Of a stretch of DNA of 64,000 nt, positions 8,289-16,999 are shown piece by piece. The notes below the pieces were generated by a model. The model was not told the origin of the DNA, did no database searches, and saw only the letters and a list, made by a program, of their open reading frames with translations. This DNA is from Pectobacterium aroidearum (lineage in GTDB: Bacteria; Pseudomonadota; Gammaproteobacteria; Enterobacterales; Enterobacteriaceae), in NCBI RefSeq assembly GCF_015689195.1, contig NZ_CP065044.1, forward strand, positions 2,232,001-2,296,000. The letters run 5' to 3'. How positions within the stretch are numbered: the first letter of the stretch is position 1; every line of letters starts with the position of its first letter. The translations under genes were made by a program, and so were the position numbers.

Positions 8289-10340
8289 ATGAAGACACCG
8301 CAAGCTGAAAAACGCCCTCATGTGATGAGCACGCATGGCGATACGCGTATCGACAATTATTACTGGCTGCGTGATGACCAGCGTACCGATCCGCAGGTGC
8401 TGGCCTATCTGGAGCAGGAAAATGCCTATAGCGATGCTGTTATGGCCCCTCATGAGGCGCGTAAACGGTCGCTGTATGACGAAATGGTTAAGCGCATCCC
8501 GTCGACGGATATGTCCGTGCCGTATGTTCGAAAAGGCTATCGCTACCAAAGTCGCTACGAGCCAGGCAAAGAGTACGCCATCTATCTGCGCCAGTTTGAG
8601 CAAGAAACGGACGCGTGGGACACGCTGCTGGACGGGAACCAACGTGCGGAAGGGCATGAGTTTTATAGCCTCGGCGCGCTTGAAGTTAGCCCGGACAATA
8701 GACTACTGGCACTCTCGGAGGATTTTTTATCCCGTCGGCAGTACACGCTTCGTTTTCGCGATCTGAACAGCGGCGAGTGGCTACCGGATGTGATCGACAA
8801 TGTCACGGCGGGAGCGGAATGGTCGGCGGATTCGACGGTTCTGTATTACGTACGTAAACATGAGCAAACACTACTGCCGTATCAGGTCTATCGTCATCGG
8901 CTGGGGAGCGACTCTGCTCAGGATGAACTGGTATATGAAGAGAAAGACGACACCTATTATGTCAGCCTGAGTAAAACGACATCAGAGCACTACATCACCA
9001 TTTATCTCAGTAGCACTACGACGACGGAGGTGTTATTGCTCGACGCGACACGCCCAGATGCCGTGCCGCAGGTATGCATTCCACGCAGGAAAGATCATGA
9101 ATACGGTATCGATCACTATCAGGGCAAGTTTTATCTGCGCTCTAATCGGGAAGGAAAAAACTTTGGCCTCTACCGATCGGACAGACCTGATGAACAAACG
9201 CTGGAAACGCTGATTGCACCACGTGAAAATCGCGTGCTGGAAGGATTTGAACTTTTCCGTGACTGGCTGGTGGTCGAAGAAAGAGAACGCGGGCTGACCA
9301 GCCTGCGCCAGATTCATTGGCATACGCAGGAAGAAAAAGCGATCACCTTCAATGACGCGAGCTATGTGACGTGGTTGTCTTACAACCCTACGCCAGAAAC
9401 GGCATTGATGCGGTATGGCTATTCATCAATGACAACCCCCAGCACGCAGTATGAATTGAATCTGGATACGGGCGAGCAGCAGTTACTTAAACAAGCCGAG
9501 GTGAAAGACTTCTCTTCGGACAATTATCGAAGTGAACGCTTATGGATCACCGTTCGGGATGGCGTCGAGGTTCCCGTTTCTCTTGTTTACCATCGCGATC
9601 ACTTTAGCCCAGGCAAAAACCCGATACTGGTCTACGGCTATGGCGCTTATAGCCATAGTATGGATCCGGATTTCAGCGTTAGCCGTTTGAGTTTATTGGA
9701 CAGAGGGTTCGTTTTTGCCTTAACGCACATCCGCGGGGGCGGTGAACTGGGGCAACAATGGTACGACGATGGCCGGTTACTCAATAAAATGCATTCCTTC
9801 ACGGATTTCATCGATGTATCGCGAGCATTGATAGAAAAAGGTTATGGCGACAGGAAAAACATGTTCGCAATGGGAGGCAGTGCGGGAGGATTATTGATGG
9901 GGGCGGTAGTGAATATGGCGCCCGAACTGTTTAAAGGTGTTGTCGCCCAGGTTCCCTTCGTTGATGTGTTGACGACGATGTTGGATGAGTCTATCCCGTT
10001 GACGACCGGCGAGTATGACGAGTGGGGCAATCCGAATGAGCAAATCTACTATGACTACATCAAACAATACAGTCCTTATGACGGCGTTATCGCACAGCGT
10101 TATCCACATTTACTGGTGACGACCGGGCTCCACGATTCGCAGGTACAGTATTGGGAACCCGCGAAGTGGGTGGCGAAATTGCGTGACGTTAAGACGGACG
10201 ATCGTCTGGTGCTGTTGTACACCGATATGGATGCGGGACACGGCGGAAAATCCGGTCGTTTCAAACGCTATGATGATATCGCGTTGGAATATGCGTTTCT
10301 GCTGATGGTGCTTGAAATGTCTGAGGACGATCGCGGATAA
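8289..10340 (+). CDS. ptrB: Oligopeptidase B (protease II)
   Basis: Cytoplasmic S9A serine peptidase that cuts short peptides after Arg or Lys. The 683-residue protein has the N-terminal beta-propeller (about residues 70-400) and a C-terminal alpha/beta-hydrolase domain. The nucleophile is Ser531 in GGSAGG, with Asp616 (GLHDSQV) and His651 (AGHGGKSG) completing the triad. The start at 8289 gives the family [11 protein letters not shown]; its ribosome site is weak. It is divergent from purT and is followed by a strong stem-loop. Confidence 0.96.
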   Translation: MKTPQAEKRPHVMSTHGDTRIDNYYWLRDDQRTDPQVLAYLEQENAYSDAVMAPHEARKRSLYDEMVKRIPSTDMSVPYVRKGYRYQSRYEPGKEYAIYLRQFEQETDAWDTLLDGNQRAEGHEFYSLGALEVSPDNRLLALSEDFLSRRQYTLRFRDLNSGEWLPDVIDNVTAGAEWSADSTVLYYVRKHEQTLLPYQVYRHRLGSDSAQDELVYEEKDDTYYVSLSKTTSEHYITIYLSSTTTTEVLLLDATRPDAVPQVCIPRRKDHEYGIDHYQGKFYLRSNREGKNFGLYRSDRPDEQTLETLIAPRENRVLEGFELFRDWLVVEERERGLTSLRQIHWHTQEEKAITFNDASYVTWLSYNPTPETALMRYGYSSMTTPSTQYELNLDTGEQQLLKQAEVKDFSSDNYRSERLWITVRDGVEVPVSLVYHRDHFSPGKNPILVYGYGAYSHSMDPDFSVSRLSLLDRGFVFALTHIRGGGELGQQWYDDGRLLNKMHSFTDFIDVSRALIEKGYGDRKNMFAMGGSAGGLLMGAVVNMAPELFKGVVAQVPFVDVLTTMLDESIPLTTGEYDEWGNPNEQIYYDYIKQYSPYDGVIAQRYPHLLVTTGLHDSQVQYWEPAKWVAKLRDVKTDDRLVLLYTDMDAGHGGKSGRFKRYDDIALEYAFLLMVLEMSEDDRG

Positions 10341-10362
10341 GGGATAAAAGCGGTATCGATGA

Positions 10363-10388
10363 GGGTAAACCCATTTTCGGGTTTACCC
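10363..10388. other. Strong stem-loop after ptrB
   Basis: Ten-base-pair perfect stem GGGTAAACCC / GGGTTTACCC with loop ATTTTC, 23 bases after the ptrB stop. There is no T-run on either strand, so it may stabilise the 3' end or act with Rho rather than as an intrinsic terminator. Confidence 0.7.
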
Positions 10389-10432
10389 GATAGGTACATT
10401 GCTTAGGTTACCAGAGAGTAGGTTATCAATCC

Positions 10433-10543
10433 CTAAGTAATGTCAGCCTGCGTTTTCTTTGCTTTTTTGTCGGCTCGCTTTTCGGCGGCAGTTCTCAGCG
10501 GTTTCTTCTTACTGTTCTTTTTGCTATCCAGTCCTTTACTCAT
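10433..10543 (-). CDS. Small Lys-rich protein, 36 residues
   Basis: An open frame ATG 10543 to TAG 10433 encodes a 36-residue, strongly basic peptide beginning MSKGLDSKKNSKKKPLR and containing TAAEKRADKKAKK. GAGG lies six bases before the start, which supports translation. There is no signal peptide or membrane segment; the composition suggests a nucleic-acid or ribosome-associated peptide, but that is inference. It sits between ptrB and holE, convergent with ptrB. I do not recognise the family with certainty, though small KKxxK-rich proteins of this type recur in Enterobacterales. Confidence 0.65.
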   Translation of the reverse strand: MSKGLDSKKNSKKKPLRTAAEKRADKKAKKTQADIT

Positions 10544-10703
10544 ATCTTGCCTCGCTTGATAAAAGGTTAGGTTGCCTGTCCATTAACCTCCTGTGCGGGC
10601 CGATATGCAAGTAGAAAATTGTTTTTGCTGTGTAAGAATGTAACCCGTGGAAAGGGATATTTTCCACGGTACAGTCGGCGCAAACTGGAATGACGGGATA
10701 GGG

Positions 10704-10934
10704 CTATTTAGCCTTGGGTTCGTAGGGTAAACGAGAGAACTGCAGCGAGCGTTGGCGATAAAACATCACGCGCTCACGAAAGTAGTTGCGTAGGTGCTCG
10801 GGCTGTTCTCTCTCAACAGCTTCTGGAATGACCGGCATATTGTAACGTTCTTTGAAGGCAACACCTGATGCCGCCAAATCTACGTTCACTTTATCCATAT
10901 CCTCTTTGGACAATTCTGCCAGATTATATCCCAT
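10704..10934 (-). CDS. holE: DNA polymerase III theta subunit HolE
   Basis: Theta is the small subunit of the Pol III core; it binds and stabilises the epsilon proofreading exonuclease. The 76-residue product has the same length as E. coli HolE, with near-identical blocks [18 protein letters not shown] (about residues 14-31), [11 protein letters not shown], and the ending [13 protein letters not shown] at 10934 follows GGAG. Its neighbours (ptrB on one side, yebY and sdsR on the other) fit the E. coli 41-min gene set, with ftnA inserted next to it here. Confidence 0.95.
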   Translation of the reverse strand: MGYNLAELSKEDMDKVNVDLAASGVAFKERYNMPVIPEAVEREQPEHLRNYFRERVMFYRQRSLQFSRLPYEPKAK

Positions 10935-11043
10935 ACCGTTTTCTCCTGCTGATCGATCACCGACTGATGTGTGCCACGGTAAAGTAGCGACAGGAAAATG
11001 GCAAGTGTTCGCCCGATCATGTGGATGTTTATTATTCTCATTA

Positions 11044-11172
11044 CGAAATGGGAATCATTTTTAATACGACTTTCTCGTAACTAATATAAATTCCGTTGTT
11101 ATTTTTGATAATAAAAATGATTCGCAATAATATATTTATCTAAGGTTTAAGTGATAATGAATATCACTTAAA
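11044..11172. promoter_or_regulatory. Array of Fur-box-like sequences upstream of ftnA
   Basis: Three 19-base windows resemble the Fur consensus GATAATGATAATCATTATC by my count: 11044-11062 (12/19), 11107-11125 (14/19) and 11153-11171 (13/19). The last lies inside a perfect 11-base-pair inverted repeat, TTTAAGTGATA (11146-11156) and TATCACTTAAA (11162-11172) around five bases. The region is very AT-rich. In E. coli, Fur activates ftnA by displacing H-NS from such an upstream array. Confidence 0.6.
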
Positions 11173-11304
11173 TTTAATGTAATTTATTGTTTTTATTGGT
11201 TATTTAAATATTTATTCCTCAATGTTAATAAAGTGTTTTTTATTTTGTTTTTTCAGGCATAATGCCCTAAATAATTTCACCTGCCGGGAAAATAGGGAGT
11301 TAAT

Positions 11305-11811
11305 ATGTTAAAAAAAGAAATGATTCAGAAGCTGAATGAGCAACTTAATCTGGAGTTTTATTCCGCGAATTTGTATCTGCAAATGAGCGCATGGTGCGGT
11401 GATAAAGGTTTTGAAGGCGCATCTAGTTTCCTCAAAACACATTCTCAGGAAGAAATGCAGCATATGCAGCGTCTGTTTGACTATCTGGACGACACGGGAA
11501 GCCTGCCTGTGTTAGGTGCGATTGCTGCACCGCCAATTGATTTCGATTCATTGGCTGATGTCTTCAAACTGACCTATGAACACGAACAACTGATTACGGC
11601 AAAAATTAATGAGCTGGCCCATGCGGCGATGGCGTTGCAGGATTACTCCACGTTTAACTTCCTGCAATGGTACGTTGCTGAACAGCATGAAGAAGAGAAG
11701 CTGTTCCGTTCCATTCTGGACAAACTGGCTCTGGTCAAAGCCAGCGAAGGCGGCCTGTTCTTCATCGATCAGGACCTGAAAAAAATGTCTGCGGCGGCAC
11801 CGTCAGCCTAA
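11305..11811 (+). CDS. ftnA: Non-haem ferritin FtnA
   Basis: Iron-storage ferritin that oxidises Fe(II) and stores it in a 24-mer shell. The 168-residue four-helix protein carries the ferroxidase ligands Glu17 (NLEFYS), Glu50 and His53 (QEEMQHMQ), and later acidic ligands in EQHEEEK. ATG at 11305 follows GGGAG at five bases. It is preceded by about 370 bases without a gene, holding Fur-like boxes, and is followed by a hairpin terminator. In E. coli ftnA sits elsewhere, so its place between holE and yebY is lineage-specific. Confidence 0.96.
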   Translation: MLKKEMIQKLNEQLNLEFYSANLYLQMSAWCGDKGFEGASSFLKTHSQEEMQHMQRLFDYLDDTGSLPVLGAIAAPPIDFDSLADVFKLTYEHEQLITAKINELAHAAMALQDYSTFNFLQWYVAEQHEEEKLFRSILDKLALVKASEGGLFFIDQDLKKMSAAAPSA

Positions 11812-11853
11812 CGACAGGCGACGCTTCTGTCGGCCAATCATGATTTGAATGAT

Positions 11854-11879
11854 GCGGGATACGGTTTTCTTTATCCCGC
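11854..11879 (+). terminator. Probable terminator of ftnA
   Basis: Eight-base-pair stem GCGGGATA / TATCCCGC with a ten-base loop, followed by CATTTTCC. The T-run is short. Confidence 0.6.
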
Positions 11880-12093
11880 CATTTTCCCTCCTGAACGACT
11901 TTTCTGATGGTACCAGACCGTCGATGTTATTCCTGACGTCGTGCTCGACTTCATCTCCCTCTGTCGTTATGATCGCCTCAGTAGTGATATACAACATTCT
12001 GTTTTATAAGGTTTGAGGCTGTCTTTCTCTGATTCGGATAAGGCTGCAAAACTTACACACATCATTGTCTGAATACGCCATGTCGGGAATACC

Positions 12094-12450
12094 ATGATGA
12101 AGAAATTCTTGCTATCTATCGTGCTTACCACACTTTCTGTGAATGCTTTTGCTGCTGCCAAACTGGCAAATATCAGCCGGCTGGAATACGGCGATCGCTG
12201 GGCTTTCACGCGTGAAGAAGTTCAACTGATTTGCCGCCCTGGCAATGCGCTGTACGCTTTACATACCGGGACGCTGATGCAATATCCGTTAAACGATGTT
12301 GCCATTGCGCAGATGAAGTCCGGGCAGGTGAGTGCACAACCGATAGACGCTATCTGGCTGGACGATCCTAAACATCCTGGACAGAAAAAAAGCCTTCAGC
12401 CATTTATCGAGCGTGCAGAGCAACTGTGTCAGCCAGATGCTAAGCCATGA
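12094..12450 (+). CDS. yebY: YebY family periplasmic protein (DUF2511)
   Basis: A 118-residue secreted protein of unknown function. It starts [23 protein letters not shown], a clean Sec signal peptide with cleavage expected after AFA (about residue 20). Two cysteines remain in the mature part (LICRPG and QLCQPD), consistent with one disulfide. The block WAFTREEV...RPGNALYA and the ending [10 protein letters not shown] match E. coli YebY as I recall it. It lies directly upstream of sdsR as in E. coli. In E. coli yebY belongs to a copper-linked group, but no copper gene is visible here. Confidence 0.88.
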   Translation: MMKKFLLSIVLTTLSVNAFAAAKLANISRLEYGDRWAFTREEVQLICRPGNALYALHTGTLMQYPLNDVAIAQMKSGQVSAQPIDAIWLDDPKHPGQKKSLQPFIERAEQLCQPDAKP

Positions 12451-12586
12451 AGTGATTGATTCATTTGCCAAATGTTAATTTTTAATGCATTTACGGTTAA
12501 AGCAAAGTGTGAAATCTGTTCCATTTGTGATAATTGCGAGCGGATTGAAGCTGGAAAACGTGGAGGAGTTGGCTAAGCTTAAATCT

Positions 12587-12688
12587 ACAGGGCTAGTACA
12601 GCTTGTATAAATGCCAACTTTTAGCGCACGGCTCTCCCAAGAGCCATTTCCCTAGACCGAATACAGGAATCGTATTCGGTCTTTTTTT
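12587..12688 (+). ncRNA. sdsR: SdsR (RyeB) stationary-phase sRNA
   Basis: The stretch from 12612 on (TGCCAACTTTTAGCGCACGG, then GCTCTCCCAAGAGC) reproduces the conserved core of SdsR, and it ends in the hairpin GACCGAATAC / GTATTCGGTC followed by seven Ts (12682-12688). SdsR is a sigma-S-dependent, Hfq-binding sRNA that represses tolC, mutS and others. An upstream CTAAGCTTAA (12573-12582) resembles a sigma-S -10 element. The 5' end is estimated. E. coli has an antisense RNA (SraC/RyeA) over this gene; it may exist here on the minus strand. The E. coli neighbour pphA is absent. Confidence 0.93.
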
Positions 12689-12972
12689 GATTTAGAACGC
12701 CAATGAATGAAAAACGATCTTTAACCTACTATCTCCTTGGTTTATTTTTTTCAGAAACTGGCGAATTTTGTCTCTGTAGGCCTTTTAAGGCATATTTAAA
12801 AATAAATGCTTGCTAAAGATATTTATACATGCGTTAATGAGTGGTCGGTTTGATTCGCAGACCTAAAAGCAGTTTAGTAAAGCAGTTCTCATTTCTAAGT
12901 GTTATCCATAGATATCCCTTCTTTTGAGCCTCCTTATTGTTGCTAATTAAATTCTGTGCACAGGCCCTATTT

Positions 12973-13007
12973 GCCGGAAGGCGCTATAAAAAATTAAGGT
13001 AATTTCT
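12973..13007 (+). promoter_or_regulatory. CspA-type leader hairpin and ribosome site
   Basis: GCCGGAAGGC (12973-12982) forms a small hairpin followed by an AT-rich stretch, AAGG (12996-12999), and the ATG. This mirrors the end of the E. coli cspA leader, which has a GCC...GGC hairpin and an AT-rich ribosome site involved in temperature-dependent translation. No clear cold-box is seen further upstream. Confidence 0.55.
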
Positions 13008-13220
13008 ATGTCTAATAAAATGACTGGTTTAGTAAAATGGTTTGACGCGGGTAAAGGTTTTGGTTTCATTACTCCTGACAACGGCAGCAAAGATGTATTC
13101 GTACATTTCTCTGCTATTCAGAGCAACGATTTCAAAACTCTGGACGAAGGCCAAAAGGTTGAGTTCACCATTGAAAATGGCCAGAAAGGCCCAGCAGCTG
13201 GCAACGTTGTTGCACTGTAA
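13008..13220 (+). CDS. Cold-shock protein, CspA family
   Basis: A 70-residue single cold-shock domain that binds single-stranded RNA or DNA and melts RNA structure. RNP1 is KGFGFI (residues 16-21) and RNP2 is VFVHF (30-34); the C-terminus [10 protein letters not shown] is typical. The residues MTGLVKWF and the leader hairpin make it closer to CspA/CspB/CspG than to CspC or CspE. The preceding AT-rich 300 bases contain no gene apart from sdsR and presumably a long leader. An intrinsic terminator follows at 13311-13341. Confidence 0.93.
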   Translation: MSNKMTGLVKWFDAGKGFGFITPDNGSKDVFVHFSAIQSNDFKTLDEGQKVEFTIENGQKGPAAGNVVAL

Positions 13221-13310
13221 TAAAGTTGCACTGTAATAAAGCCAAATTGCATTAATGTTTCTCTTGCGATAGCGATGATGGTTTAAACCGGAGCAGTCAA
13301 GAAAAACACT

Positions 13311-13341
13311 AAAAACCCCTAGCATAAAGCTGGGGGTTTTT
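13311..13341 (+). terminator. Intrinsic terminator of the csp gene
   Basis: Stem ACCCCTAGC / GCTGGGGGT (one G-T pair) with loop ATAAA, flanked by As and followed by five Ts. Confidence 0.9.
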
Positions 13342-13576
13342 ATTTGTATCTTATACTAACCTTCAGCAGATTTTATTTTCAGAACTCATCGGAAATTATG
13401 TCTTGCTTTGTATCACCTACAGATATTCACCCTCGCTGACTGTTTCAGAGAGAGAGAAATTAATTGTTCTCTTTTATTATAGAATACCTTTTATCATGAC
13501 TGAATCGGCAGATTCATGCCCCGTTTGTAGCGATTATCGACTAAATTGATAGAACACGACGTGATGGGAGGAAGCA

Positions 13577-13723
13577 ATGACGGATAAACATACGAGTACC
13601 AAACACAAGGATGAAAACGATCATCCAGCAAAAGACGCGCCGAAGGATCAGGGTGAGATTCCTCGCAAACGTGATGACAGCAAGGATGATGTTGAAGATC
13701 CCTTCGATGCGAACGAGGATTAA
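13577..13723 (+). CDS. Small hydrophilic charged protein, 48 residues
   Basis: ATG 13577 to TAA 13721-13723 encodes a 48-residue peptide beginning MTDKHTSTKHKDENDHPAK and ending EDPFDANED. A very strong GGGAGG ribosome site (13566-13571) lies five bases upstream. The product has almost no hydrophobic residues and should be intrinsically disordered, like stress-related hydrophilins, but I assign no function. It stands alone between the csp terminator and a convergent cupin gene. Confidence 0.7.
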   Translation: MTDKHTSTKHKDENDHPAKDAPKDQGEIPRKRDDSKDDVEDPFDANED

Positions 13724-13765
13724 TAGGTTGGCGACAGGCTTCTGTCGCCAATGTACTGCGGAAAA

Positions 13766-14248
13766 TTAGTGCGCTTTGGCAAGTGCGGCGCTTGATGCCT
13801 CGGGAGTGAAATAGTCGCTGTCATCCACAATCGGAATATAAATTCTGACCCACTCGCTGCCTTCAACCATCTCCCAGCTATGTCCTTCCCCTTGCGTATC
13901 AGCGGCAATCAGCACCGTTCCGGGAGAAAGCAGAAAAGTAGAACCATCGCTGACCCGGAATTTCAACGTGCCTTTCAGCGTGATGACATATTGCTTGCGC
14001 GGGGCTGGGTGGACATTCTTCTCCCAGTCTTCAGTAGAATTACTGAGCCAAAATTTCTGTGCGGTGATTTTTTCCAGAGCTGGCACGCTGCCTGTTACGA
14101 AGGCCGAGTGATTATCGGGTGTATTGATCAGTTTGATAGCGGGTATCCGTGCTTCCTCCGCGTGAGATGAGGGAGGCGCTGCGGAATAAGTCGTAACGGA
14201 AACCAACAATCCGGCAAGTGCCAGAATAAAACGCGATGTCTTTTTCAT
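13766..14248 (-). CDS. Secreted cupin-domain protein
   Basis: A 160-residue protein with a Sec signal peptide (MKKTSRFILALAGLLVSVTTYSA, cleavage near residue 23) and a single small cupin fold (about residues 65-145): the WEKNVHPAPRKQYVITLKGTL region corresponds to cupin motif 1 and PGTVLIAADTQGEGHSW to motif 2. Potential metal ligands include His in VHPAP and His in EGHSW. The substrate is unknown. It is monocistronic, convergent with the small gene at 13577, and lies in the accessory stretch of the window. I do not recognise a named orthologue. Confidence 0.75.
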   Translation of the reverse strand: MKKTSRFILALAGLLVSVTTYSAAPPSSHAEEARIPAIKLINTPDNHSAFVTGSVPALEKITAQKFWLSNSTEDWEKNVHPAPRKQYVITLKGTLKFRVSDGSTFLLSPGTVLIAADTQGEGHSWEMVEGSEWVRIYIPIVDDSDYFTPEASSAALAKAH

Positions 14249-14522
14249 TTAAATAAAATCCATATTATCTATGTCCGATGAGCAGGCAAAACCCTATATA
14301 TGTCAGCCGTATCTGTGTACGTCTTACAACGTCGGGGATGGTACTGCTGAGTAGGAGCCTTCACCAGATGGTTAAAGCAATCGCACTGATTGGTATCGCA
14401 CTTGATTTGTCTATATTTTCGCCATGATGGAATGAGAAGGTGAGAAACAGAAACGTCAGGCGGGAATATTGTGAGGGTGATACGACAGAGGAGCCCTGAG
14501 GCTCCCTGACGTCTGGTACGAT

Positions 14523-14750
14523 TTATTTGTACAGAATTGCGGTGCCGCGTAATTGATTATTACCGGTTGCAGAAACGATGCGATATGACGACGCGCCTGC
14601 TTTTTTGGCTTTTTGGGCGACCTGTGCTTCGAAGGCGTCTAATGATTTAGCTCCGCTAACAGACACCGTTGCGATTTCTTGTGCTGCAAAAGCGCCGAAA
14701 GATAAGGTAGAGAGTGCGATAACTGCGATAAAATTTTTGATGCTTTTCAT
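14523..14750 (-). CDS. YdgH/BhsA/McbA family small periplasmic protein (DUF1471)
   Basis: A 75-residue protein with a signal peptide ending AFA-AQE (about residue 22) and one DUF1471 domain: ATVSVSGAKSLDAFEAQVAQKAKKAGASSYRIVSATGNNQLRGTAILYK in shape, with the typical central KAGA.SYRI and terminal GTAxLY. E. coli paralogues (BhsA, McbA, YhcN, YdgH) respond to acid, peroxide, copper or biofilm conditions. The exact paralogue cannot be fixed from sequence alone. Roughly 270 bases without a gene separate it from the cupin gene. Confidence 0.85.
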   Translation of the reverse strand: MKSIKNFIAVIALSTLSFGAFAAQEIATVSVSGAKSLDAFEAQVAQKAKKAGASSYRIVSATGNNQLRGTAILYK

Positions 14751-14953
14751 GATTCATTCCTTCACGTTTTATTGCGTTGATTAGTTATGCTGCCTTGATG
14801 TGAAAAATGATATCGCTGGATGCTGACAATGAATATCAGAGAGATTTGCTTTTCTATTTCAAAAATATTGATGTTTATTCATTGTGCCATTCATCCCCGT
14901 TCCGCAGTAGGATGAATCCTGTGAACATTCATCAATAAATAAAGGGAAGAGGC

Positions 14954-16021
14954 ATGCAGATTTCAGCCAGCCGTCTGATGGCCACGGTACAAGTCATATT
15001 GCAAAAAGCAGGATGTGAAGAACATGAAGCCCGTACAGTCACCGAGCATCTCGTGGCGGCTAACCTGAAAGGGCATGACAGTCACGGCGTGGGGATGCTG
15101 CCACACTATGTGGAATTTATTGGGAAAGGCATTATGCACCCGAATACCCCGGCGCGTTTACTGCGTGATAGCGGAGCGGTGCTGCAATTTACTGGCGATC
15201 GTGGTTTTGGTCAGCGCACGGGAAAAGAAGCGATGCAGGCGGCCATTGACCGCGTGAAAACGACGGGCGTGTGCTTAATGACGCTGTCATCTACCTGCCA
15301 TTTAGGGCGTATCGGCACCTATGGGGAAATGGCGGCGGATGCCGGGCTCGTTTCGATACACTTCGTCAATGTTAACGATCTCGACCCGATTGTGGCTCCC
15401 TGGTGCGGTAGTGAGGCTCGTTTTGGGACGAACCCGATCTGCATTGCATTCCCGCCAACGGAGCATAACGCGGCCTTTGTTCTGGATTTCGCCACCAGCG
15501 TGGTAGCGTTGGGAAAAACCCGTGTCGCGTATCTGGCAGGCAAAACCTTTGATGAAGACGTCATGCTGGATTGCCACGGCGTTTCCACTAATGACCCAAA
15601 AGTCATGTGGGAAGGTGAGAAGCACGGTGCCTTAAAACCGATTGCGAAACATAAAGGCGGCGGATTGATTTTAGCGGCTGAAATGCTGGCGGGATTGCTG
15701 TCTGGCGGTGGAACCATTCAACCGGAAAACGCGCGCCAGGGAGCGATAGTGAATAACATGACGACGATTGTTATCGATCCCTCCAGTATGGTTTCTATGG
15801 CGTGGCTGCAGAAAGAATATGATGCAATGCTGGACTATGTTCGTTCTTCAACGGCTCCCGATCCGGCACAGCCTATTTTAATCGCTGGTGAACCAGAACG
15901 TATCTCTCAGGCGCAGCGCCACGCAGACGGTATTTCTCTGTCCGATCAGGAGTGGCAGAAAATTGTGGAGGCGGGGGTATCACTGGGAATGAATCCGACT
16001 GAGTTTGCGTTAATGGCATAA
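14954..16021 (+). CDS. Ldh2-family NAD(P)-dependent hydroxycarboxylate dehydrogenase
   Basis: A 355-residue malate/L-lactate dehydrogenase type 2 family oxidoreductase (as HcxB/YbiC, YlbC/AllD and YiaK/DlgD). Landmarks are GHDSHGVGM (residues 40-48), the catalytic His116 in STCHLGRIG, and RFGTNPICIAFP. The sequence is nearest in my reading to HcxB (YbiC), which reduces 2-oxo acids such as phenylpyruvate and 2-oxoglutarate, but the paralogue assignment is not secure. ATG at 14954 follows AAGAGG. The next gene starts 32 bases downstream, so the two may be cotranscribed. Confidence 0.85.
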   Translation: MQISASRLMATVQVILQKAGCEEHEARTVTEHLVAANLKGHDSHGVGMLPHYVEFIGKGIMHPNTPARLLRDSGAVLQFTGDRGFGQRTGKEAMQAAIDRVKTTGVCLMTLSSTCHLGRIGTYGEMAADAGLVSIHFVNVNDLDPIVAPWCGSEARFGTNPICIAFPPTEHNAAFVLDFATSVVALGKTRVAYLAGKTFDEDVMLDCHGVSTNDPKVMWEGEKHGALKPIAKHKGGGLILAAEMLAGLLSGGGTIQPENARQGAIVNNMTTIVIDPSSMVSMAWLQKEYDAMLDYVRSSTAPDPAQPILIAGEPERISQAQRHADGISLSDQEWQKIVEAGVSLGMNPTEFALMA

Positions 16022-16053
16022 TATTACTCAGGAGAAGACAATAATCGGGGACG

Positions 16054-16755
16054 ATGCTGATGCGAGGATGGTTGATATTTTTGGTAATTCTGGGGACGTT
16101 AGTGGCGTTGGCTCCCTGGATCCAACGTCACCTTCCCCCTGGTTACGATCCCTTCTCTCCACTGTCTGTCGATGATCCGCCCACGTTTATCACCCGGCTG
16201 AAAATGAAATCGGTCGCCAGCGATCCTGATGCCTGTTTGGCGGTGTTAAAGCAGGCACAGGAAAGTGGGAGACTTCGCTTCTCTGAGGCTAATGATGTCA
16301 GTGGACAATGTCCGGTGGTGTCGCCCGTTCGGGTACAAGGTTTTGGCGCGGTCGCGCTGAGTTCCAGTTTCCTTGCGAGTTGCCCGCTGGCGCTGAGTAG
16401 TACCATGTTTGTGGCGCAGGTTGCGGGGCCGCAGGCACAATCACTCGGTTCATCGCTGGCGCGTATCGACCATATGGGCAGCTACGTCTGTCGCAATGTC
16501 TATCATCGTCCAGAAGGACGCTTGAGTGAGCACGCGACGGCGGACGCGTGGGATATCGCGGCGTTCCGTCTCTCTGATGGACGGCAGGTGAGCGTCCTGA
16601 ATCAGTGGTCGGCAACGGACGAACGTGGCAGCTATCTGCGCACCACGTTCAGGGAAAGCTGTCGCTTTTTCGGTAATTCGCTGGGGCCGGAATACAACGC
16701 CGCACATGCTAATCACTTTCATTTTGGTATGCGCGGTTTTGGCGTGTGTCGATAA
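16054..16755 (+). CDS. Extensin-like C-terminal domain protein (M15-like)
   Basis: A 233-residue protein with one N-terminal membrane or signal segment (residues 4-22) and a C-terminal extensin-like domain (about 60-233). The motif SEHATADAWDIAAF followed by HANHFHFG near the C-terminus gives the H...D...H arrangement of the zinc DD-carboxypeptidase (M15/VanY) fold, so peptidoglycan peptidase activity is plausible but unproven. Six cysteines (for example FLASCPLAL, SYVCRNV, FRESCRFF, FGVCR) suggest periplasmic disulfides. It follows the dehydrogenase gene by 32 bases. An ATG two codons in (16060) is an alternative start. Confidence 0.8.
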   Translation: MLMRGWLIFLVILGTLVALAPWIQRHLPPGYDPFSPLSVDDPPTFITRLKMKSVASDPDACLAVLKQAQESGRLRFSEANDVSGQCPVVSPVRVQGFGAVALSSSFLASCPLALSSTMFVAQVAGPQAQSLGSSLARIDHMGSYVCRNVYHRPEGRLSEHATADAWDIAAFRLSDGRQVSVLNQWSATDERGSYLRTTFRESCRFFGNSLGPEYNAAHANHFHFGMRGFGVCR

Positions 16756-16962
16756 AAAGATGGCGTTGAGATGAAGCTGAGGGGGCATAGGGGCTCTGCT
16801 GCTCAGAAAAGAGCGTCTTGCCACACATTGAACCGCTTGTGCATTGGTGATAATCGACTTAATTTGAGCTATGTTCTTGAGTAGGGGGCCAAAGGGTGTT
16901 CATACCTGTGGCACTGATTTGTCCGGTCCCCTAATAACTGACTTAGGTTGGTTACAGGGGAT

Positions 16963-16988
16963 GATGGGTCTCACAAGTGAGGCCCATC
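16963..16988. other. Strong stem-loop downstream of the candidate effector gene
   Basis: Eleven-base-pair stem GATGGGTCTCA / TGAGGCCCATC (one G-T pair) with loop CAAG, 12 bases past the stop at 17000 on the minus strand. There is no T-run. Confidence 0.7.
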
Positions 16989-16999
16989 CTTCGGTCTTA

